DNA of 64,000 nt from Collybia mongolica (Eukaryota; Basidiomycota; Agaricomycetes; Agaricales; Clitocybaceae), in assembly GCA_013420905.1 (NCBI GenBank), contig JAAXNY010000010.1:2728001-2792000 (forward strand). The letters are read 5' to 3'. Made by a program: the position numbers and the translations under genes. The notes under the pieces were generated by a model. The model was not told the origin of the DNA and made no database searches. It was given only the letters and a program-made list of their open reading frames with translations. The number at the start of each line of letters is the position of its first letter. Position 1 is the first letter of the stretch. This document shows, piece after piece, positions 56,808 to 64,000 of this stretch.

Positions 56808-59800
56808 ATGTCTTTCCATCCAGTGAGATATTTTGTTATCGTCCAACAGAGTCCCAAATCTCATTTTATATATGCAATCCTCAGTTTGAAGTCTCAATCC
56901 CTCATATCACCTATGCATGCCTCGGCGGCTTTATCGTGTTGGTCAGTCCGATGTCTACTCAGGCGCTGTGGTGGTATCGCCGAACTCACATGACTCTTTA
57001 TAGTTTGGAATGTTTTCGCTCTTTTTGCGAGAAAAAGTGCGTTTCAGGGCTTGGATGTATTGCGTATTGCGTTTGCTCACACGGCTCAGCTCTATATTGG
57101 TGAAGCGTGTTGGGCGTTTCTGTTCGGGGTCATCATTGGTGCGTCGCAGTCCATCTATCTGAAACTTGCCTGCTCACCTCTACATAGGCCCGTACGGTGC
57201 AGGCATATTCGATCCAAGGTCATGGGGAGGAGGAGATGAGGAAGTCACCAACTTGATCACGTTGGAATTCACCCGGGTCGTCCTCGCCATCGGAGTGTTC
57301 GCGATTGGAGTCGAGTTGCCGAAAGCATATATGGCGCGTCACTGGAAGAGCATCTTCTTCTTGCTGGTCCCAGTCATGACTTGGGTAAGCGCACGATCTC
57401 CGCTGCGGTCCATTTTTACGCCGGCGACTCATGGACCCACATTCATATAGGGCTGGTTTGTCTCCGCCGGGTTGATCTTCGCCTTCATCCCTAACCTCAA
57501 CTTCTTGTCGAGTTTGGCCGTCGCTGCTTGCCTTACTCCTACCGATCCGATCTTGGCTGCCGCAGTTGTGGGTGGTAAATGGGCAGACAAGCATGTTCCT
57601 GCTCATTTACGTCATCTCCTAGCCGCGGAGAGTGGTTGTAACGATGGTGCCGCGTTCCCATTCCTATTCATAGCCCTATATCTGCTCCTCGAGGCACCAG
57701 ATACCGGAGGTGCCGTCCGTGATTGGTTTCTGCTTCTGTGGCTGTGTACGTCTACCTTCTGTCAAATTTCACATAGGTTTTGACTTTTCACGTAAAAACA
57801 GATCAGGTCATCCTCGGAATCATCATCGGTGCATTTATAGGATTCGGCTTTCGGCACCTCATGAAGTTCTGTCAAAGGCTTGATCTCATCGATAGGCATT
57901 CTTACGTTGCGCAATATGTTTCCCTAGCTCTCTTCACTATCGGGGTGACAACGCTCCTGGGTTCTGACGACCTTCTCGCAGCTTTCGCGTGTGGCACGAC
58001 GTTTGCGTGGGATGGGTTTTTCAATCGCCAAACGGAGGAGTCTGTGTTCAGTTCCGTCATCGATCTGTTGTTTAACGTCGCTGCATTTATATTCGTTGGT
58101 GCATGGATGCCATTCAGCAGCTTCCAGAATGAGGAACTGGGTCTCAGTGTTTGGAGGCTCATTGTGATCGCTATACTTATCCTGATCCTCCGCAGGCTGC
58201 CTGTTATGATGGCACTGTACAAATGGATCCCTGATGTCAAAACCTTTCGAGAGGCCATATTTAGTGGACACTTTGGCCCAATTGGAATTGGTCTGTACCG
58301 CCCCAACTTTTGTTAAACATGCACTAATTGTCTATCGTAGGCGCGATCTTCATTGCTACACTAGCAAGTGAGGTTATTCACAAGGACAAACATCAGCATT
58401 CCCATGAAGTGGAGGTACTTAACGATCTTATTCAGCCGATAGTCGCGTTCATGGTACTCTGCTCGATCACAATACATGGCCTTTCCATCCCCTCCTTTTC
58501 CCTCGGCCGCCGGGTCCGCACCGTGTCGCGCACCTGGTCCCGTCACGCCCCCCCAGATTGGACCAACCAAGCACGACTCGTGTCCCGTGGTGCACCCGAT
58601 ATCGTCATCAACCGCGACGACGAGATGGAGCGAGGCCACCTTGAGGCTACTGAGAAGACGCTGGGGACCGAGTCTTTGTCGTCGCAAGGACGTGGAAGCA
58701 GGACCCCCGACGAGAAACAACCCGACGACGACGGCAGCCTGGATACGAGATTGAATTCGGATACCCCTCACGAGTTCCAGGCGAGACCTGATACACCACC
58801 TGATGGCGACGATCAAATTGCAGAATGGCAGGAGCCCCATCACAAAGTTATTGAGCGACGAAGAGGGGCAGGAGAGGACGTACGTTGCCCCCTTTTATTT
58901 GGCAGTGCTACGCTAAACCGATTGTGTTCGATCTAGGTTGATGTGGAAGTGACAAACGAGGAAGACCCTGAAGGGCACGGTTTGGTCAATCAGATCCGTC
59001 AATCCTTAACGAGACTGGATGGCCTGAAGCAAAAGGCCCATGCGCTGGAACATGAGGCAGCTGACGGCATTGAGGGGGAAGTAGAAGAAATCGAGACCCA
59101 GGTTCAACAAATACATGAGGGCATCAAGGCCTTGAGTACGTCTGCCCAGACAAGCAAGGCAGGTCCCAGCAATACCACCGACTCCAGCGACGAAGGCTGG
59201 ACGTCCGATCGAAGCCATATCATTCCAGCATCTGCGACAGGTGGTGACACAAAGAAACGCCCCAAGGCTCCCCGCCCAAAAATCACGACCGTGGGATCGG
59301 GACGCCGTGGCCGCACGCGCACCTCGCTTCGGCGTGGCCTTTCACAGCACCCTACCACGCACCACCACAATGCAGCAGACGCCCACGCCGCGCAGACGGC
59401 CAGGGTCGAGGAACGCGGCCGCCTGGGAGTCCCCTCCGCGGGCTCGACGTCGACTCGCCCCGCCGATACCCCAAGCATAGAAACGTCGCCGCAATCCCAC
59501 ACCAGCCGCAGCCGTGCCCGCCCGATTTCCAGCAGCAGCCACCTTCGCTCGCGCCCCGGAACGGCGGAGAGCGCGGCGCTACGCCCGACCTCTAGCGGGA
59601 GCCAGCGCTCGCGCCCTGATACGGCCGAGGGTTCGGTCCGCCACCACCGGCTGGACCATATCCGGGCACTGCACACGTCGCCGCCGACGCGGGAGGTGTC
59701 GCCGTCGCGCTCTGTGCGGTTCATCGACGAGACGCCGCCCGACTCTGCCCGGTCACCAGTGGAAAGCACGAGCGATGAGCCCGACTCGGCGAAGGGGAAG

Positions 59801-59842
59801 GTCACGTTCGACGTGCCGAGGGTCAATGGAGGTAAAACGTGA
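56808..59842 (+). CDS. NHA1: Fungal plasma-membrane Na+/H+ antiporter (Nha1/Sod2 type)
   Basis: Nine exons (56808-56822, 56885-56941, 57004-57036, 57090-57138, 57188-57384, 57451-57745, 57802-58290, 58341-58879, 58937-59842) give 859 residues. Membrane segments begin at ITYACLGGFIVLFGMF. LTPTDPILAAAVVGGKWAD and ESGCNDGAAFPFLFIALYL carry the ion-binding Asp residues of the CPA1 family, and GPIGIGAIFIA follows. The second half is a long hydrophilic cytosolic tail rich in Ser, Arg, His and acidic residues, as in yeast Nha1, where it tunes activity. It should expel Na+ and K+ in exchange for protons at the plasma membrane. The first four exons are very short (15, 57, 33 and 49 bp). No lesion. Confidence 0.92.
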
Positions 59843-60239
59843 GTGGGGTTTGAGACGCCTGTAGTGAAATTTTTCTGCGTTTTTTGCTTCCATCCCCGCC
59901 ACGGACGGACAGTGTTATGAATCAGTAGGAACCCATTATGAAGCCGATACGATAAAGCAGAAGATTTTTCCTTCTTTTTACTTTTTTTTTTTTCTCTCTC
60001 TCTCTCGCATGTGTTGTGCATTATCTGTAAATATCCTATACACACCTGGCATACCAAATCTACATTATATGGCTTACCCCGAGTAAAGCGCGTTGCGTGC
60101 CAAGCGGCTGGTGGCGGTGGAGATCCATATCGCATCTGATTCTTAATGTCTAATTGCAGTTGAGCATACGCGCTAGACGAAGAGTTGTTGGGTGGGTTTG
60201 TGTTCCTCGGGCATGTGGATCTTCAGGCCCAGGGGTGGA
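59843..60239. other. 3' flank of the antiporter
   Basis: Holds a T-rich and (CT)n stretch at about 59,974-60,007. No gene. Confidence 0.4.
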
Positions 60240-61360
60240 GGGTGTCATTTGGTCGTGCCAATTTTTTTTCGAGTGTGCCGACGGCACCGTTTTTGGTGTG
60301 GGCCCGGGTATGAAATGAATCTGGGGGACATAGTTTTTTTTTTTTTTGTCACTGTTTTCCGGTGCCAGATTTTGAAGGCTGTCGACCCTGGCCGATTTTG
60401 TGGAATGCATTTGAGATGAAGGTTGCGCTTTTTGGCAAACATCAGAATGGTTTGTTTTGCGGTCTCATCCCCATTTTAGGCTCGGTGGGGATGTATTATA
60501 TTATACGCATGAGCGTTGAGGATATCGATGATTTGAATCTATACAACTTGATAAGCATTCATATTGGTGGTGAGGAATTTTTTTTTTTTTAAAGTGCGCC
60601 GACAGCCTCACTTGGCACGTTGAACCCGGGTATGGAATGCGGGGGAGTATGTATTTTATTGCTACTGTTCTTCGGATCCAAAGCATTGTGCTGTGGCGGA
60701 TCCTGAGGGCTGGAGAATCGACCCTGGCAGATTGGTGGTACGAATTTGAGATGATTGGGCTTGAGCAAATACCAGAATGATTCGCTTTGCGACCTCATCC
60801 TCGTGTTGATATTAATATTTCTTCAGGGAGGGTGGGGATGGAATTATACGCGTCAGAATCCTGCCAATTATTTCAATCTATACAACTTGTCAAGCATTAA
60901 TATTGGTGGTGAGGGCTTTAAGTGTGCTGACAGAACTTGGCACGAACCGAGGTATGGAATGTGGGGGGACATATTCTATTGCTATGGCAGATCTTGAGGG
61001 CTGGCGAACGACCCTGGCAGATTGGTGGTAGGCGTTTGAGGTGAAGTTTGGGCTTGGGCAAATATCGGAGTGGTTTGGTTTTGCTATCTCATCCTCATTT
61101 AACATTTCTTCAGGGAGGGCGGGGACGGGAAGAGGAGATTCGTTATACGAGTGAGAATCCTGATTATCCTACTATAACAACCTGCCCTTGAAGATTTGAG
61201 ATGAAGGCTTGGCGAACACCAGAACGATTAACTCTGTCCATGTAGCGGGGTATTCTAACCTGACCATCCGTTAGAGGGGATTGGAATGGGAGAAAGGGAT
61301 TCATTGTATGCATGAGAACCTGAATTGTTTTCCCGATGTGTACGACTTGTCAAGCTGCAC
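60240..61360. repeat. Diverged tandem repeat, three to four units of about 290-330 bp
   Basis: The phrase CGACCCTGGCCGATTTTGTGG at about 60,380 recurs as CGACCCTGGCAGATTGGTGG at about 60,713 and 61,010. Around each lie the same companions in the same order: a CCGGGTATGGAATG-like word before, and then TTTGAGATGA, GGGCTTG, AAATACCAGAATG and CTCATCCTCG, then TACAACTTGTCAAGCAT. A fourth, shorter unit starts near 61,185. It has no coding frame. Origin unknown. Confidence 0.75.
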
Positions 61361-63735
61361 ATCCTCCAAGCCTAATTAGTATTGAAGGTTGCCACAGCTA
61401 CACATGTCAATTCTTGCGTATACTTTTTGTGTGTTGACCGCCGTGCAGAAGTTTGTGGTATAGCCGAGCGAGACTTTGACAAGAGGGCGTGGGGTAAATT
61501 CACTGGGTTGACGATGATAGCCAACTGTCAATGTCACATCCCGGACCGCATGAGCGATCAGTATCTTATTATTAGAGTTGAGAGCTGGGAAGGCCGACAT
61601 GTCGCAGGCAGTAATTTCCCCAATCCATGAGATAGTAGAGATTGTAGAAGTTAATCAATGTCAGGATTAGATCGATCAAATTCATTCAATGTGAGGGCGT
61701 AGGAATGTGCCTACCCACCCATGCCGTTGGATGAGTCACCGGTTCGAAATTCCTGATTATCACTCGCTGAGGAAGAAACGTTAAAGTCTTCTTCTTTGGC
61801 AACCATCTTTGGGTAAGTGACAAGCCCGTAGCAGAGATCATTATGATATCCAACACGTGGACGAAAACAAAATGCTTCGATTTTTCAAAAAATACGCTGC
61901 GCGGGCCCGGCTGCGAGAGGTATGTTCTGCGGAAGTATGTCAAAATGGGAATAAATTCGCTAGCGATCACGATAGCATTTGCACTATAAACCCACCCACC
62001 CGCTCGGCAATAACGAGTGGGTCGCATCACGCTGACACAACTTTCATATCTAATCGGGAGGTATGACTAAGAGTATCAGGAGGAAAGCGTAAAATTGGAC
62101 GCACTTCAAACGCATCAGATCTAGGTACCATGATGTTTCGAACAAAGAAAGAAGTAGAGGGGGTCGATAAAGGAAACGTGATTAGAATGATGCTCGACCA
62201 GAATAATAGGGTGTCTCCAGTACATTTGACAGCGCAGGGGGGCTCCTTGTTCTTGTAAGTATGTAAGGCAGTGACCTGAGATGCTGTGCAGTGCAAGAAT
62301 AAGTCACTTGCGGCTGGTGCTCCATGTCATTAAGCCGAACACGAGAAAAGTGACTCTAATCTGAACCTGACGCACATGGTTGTGTGACATGGGCGTTGCG
62401 AAATCAACAGCGCAAGACGTAAAGAATTTCGTGAGTATGTCCTGGACGAGAACATCAGAAACGAGGACTGCGAGGATGACCAAAAGAAGTCCAATATGCG
62501 TCTGGTGTCTTTTTGTGTCTTTTTTCGTGCTTCATCTGATAAGAGGCACAAGAAGAACAAGGTTGTTTGTCGTGCGGCAGCTGTAGCAGCTGTACAAGCC
62601 GTCAAATGGTCATGGCCTGTGAATACAAAACCTTACATCTAACCCCATTCTTGCAGTCCTGTAACTCGATCACACCGATCGCGGGCATGAAGGACAGTGT
62701 GCTAAAGTTGACGCCATTGACTCCTTCGAATAGGGCTTGGAATCCATATATCAATAACCCGGAAGCCACGGCATGCGTAGAGCAGAATCGCGCCCTCTTC
62801 CACGGTTGAGGGTTTCACCACAGCTACCTAAAGCGCCCCGACAATTTGCGATAATATTCAAGGTGAGGTCTGCCATGCTGGTGAAAGCCCTACGTCCTGC
62901 GTGAAACCTGAGTCCAGCCCTGCTATTCATGAAGGTCGCCAAGAGAGTTTTCCTTTTCAGAGAAATAACTCCGTAAATATTCACATTAGAAATGACGCTG
63001 TTGGTTTGAACGCTTGAATCTCGGATTTCTGATGACTGAGTTTCACGATCCGAGATGGTAGGCATCAACCAACCCAAGTTAATGAATCAACGAGCTGCTC
63101 GTATCTAAAAGTAAGTGGTAAGTATCAAACTTGATTCCTGGCAGACATGCGAAAGGAATACACACCGACTTGCTGGCTATGTCTGGTCAGGTTCGACCTG
63201 CAACTCGGACTACTGGTCTGAATGACTTCAACGACATGACAGAACTTTCCATCATAAAGTAGCGTGACACCAGAGATTGGTGCCTACTGAGTTTCGCCGG
63301 CTCCTTTCACTGAGGGGGGATAACATGGCTGGATCTGTTGAAGACGTATCAATGTTCCGTGACAGGACCGGATATCGGGGCAACACGACAACCTATTGAT
63401 ATCGCCATCGTTGAGAAAGGGGATCGCCCAAAGCAAATAGATGGGCTATCATCGCAAATAATGTACGAGGATACACGGAATATTTGTTTGAGGACCAGAG
63501 TCAAAAAAAAAGGTGCAAGGGGAGCAGTATTATCGTGGGAATTTACCTAAACTACACCTAAACTGTTACACGTCCGACGGTTCACGCCCATCGTGTCCGA
63601 TCACCCACAGCTGGTCCGGTTTTGTAGTATGCATGGCTATTCATATCATATGCCCACTTTTCGCCATTTAAAGGCAAGAGACAGGGATATCATGTTCAAT
63701 CTTACTGACTGCCCTCCCCCTGCCGAGACCATACC
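61361..63735. other. Gene-poor region, possible decayed membrane-protein gene on the minus strand
   Basis: Minus-strand translations at 61,686-62,605 and 62,900-63,000 include hydrophobic stretches (IGLLLVILAVLVSDVLVQ; VYSANAIVIASEFIPIL) and NSRAGLR, but the frames are broken and no splice solution was found. I do not call a gene. The last 100 bases are upstream of the adenylating enzyme. Confidence 0.3.
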
Positions 63736-64000
63736 ATGTCTCCCATTCTCGCAGGCAGCACCTTCATCCGACCACTTATCAACCTTGGCTATGAACCAGA
63801 TCGACCAGGCGGCGTGAAGTCCCTACCAGAGCTCATTGAGTTTGTTTCCCAGAAAAACCCAGACCACATATTCGGTGTCCAGCATCGAGTTGGGGATAAT
63901 GCTTCGCCATATGACATGACGTTCTCTCAGCTCCGGTCTGCGGTCGAGCAGGCCTCAGCATGGCTCGTTCACTCTGGACTGACTCCTGGTCGAACCCGAC
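63736..64000 (+). CDS. Adenylate-forming (NRPS-like) enzyme, N-terminus only
   Basis: Open frame of 88 codons from the ATG at 63736 to the right edge. GGVKSLPELIEFVSQKNPDH and then TFSQLRSAVEQASAWL match the start of the AMP-binding domain in fungal NRPS-like proteins, such as adenylation-thiolation-reductase or thioesterase enzymes and alpha-aminoadipate reductase relatives. Catalytic motifs lie outside the window, so substrate and domain order cannot be read. No intron in the visible part. Confidence 0.65.
   Translation, partial: MSPILAGSTFIRPLINLGYEPDRPGGVKSLPELIEFVSQKNPDHIFGVQHRVGDNASPYDMTFSQLRSAVEQASAWLVHSGLTPGRTR

Noticed and set aside
59104..60135. Minus-strand frame of 343 codons over the antiporter tail
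   Set aside because: Shadow of the Ser/Arg-rich cytosolic tail; no family features, and it runs into the 3' flank.
61735..61750. GGTTCGAAATTCC as part of a tRNA gene
   Set aside because: No A box or foldable cloverleaf upstream.

Overview
The window reads as nuclear DNA of a mushroom-forming basidiomycete (Agaricomycetes). Genes are cut by many GT-AG introns of about 47-67 bp. The gene families are typical of that group: a Plavaka-like transposase, F-box/leucine-rich paralogs, a basidiomycete-type sesquiterpene synthase, a TPR-CHAT protein, copper tyrosinases and a fungal Na+/H+ antiporter. All gene models were made by hand translation and splice-site reading. Exon junctions keep the frame and rebuild family motifs, but nothing was aligned against a database.

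Layout. 0-9 kb is repeat-rich: the start of a Plavaka-like transposase, a broken F-box/LRR gene, a three-exon DUF202 membrane protein gene and an internally deleted pogo-like element with a TA target duplication. 9-13 kb holds two intact F-box/LRR paralogs. 13-20 kb is a conserved housekeeping block: mitochondrial S-adenosylmethionine carrier, a HOS3-like histone deacetylase, a Ser/Pro-rich conserved-looking protein and histone H3. 21-30 kb looks like a secondary-metabolite locus: sesquiterpene synthase, cytochrome P450 and glutathione S-transferase. The synthase and the P450 both carry reading-frame or splice lesions; the GST is intact. 30-35 kb is a large TPR-repeat CHAT protein whose C-terminus is frameshifted. 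37-45.5 kb has a small membrane protein and two tyrosinase genes inside a head-to-tail duplication of about 3.8 kb. 49-60 kb holds an SH3 membrane protein, the APC2 cullin subunit of the anaphase-promoting complex and a Na+/H+ antiporter. The last 4 kb has diverged tandem repeats, then the first codons of an adenylate-forming (NRPS-like) enzyme running off the right edge.

How the genes relate. APC2, the H3 gene, the deacetylase and the SAM carrier serve cell division and chromatin or methyl metabolism; they look like unrelated neighbours. The terpene synthase, P450 and GST are arranged like a biosynthetic cluster, all on the minus strand, but as read here two of the three could not make a full enzyme. 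The twin tyrosinases probably act in phenol oxidation and pigment formation. Long gene-free stretches were read and are described as such.
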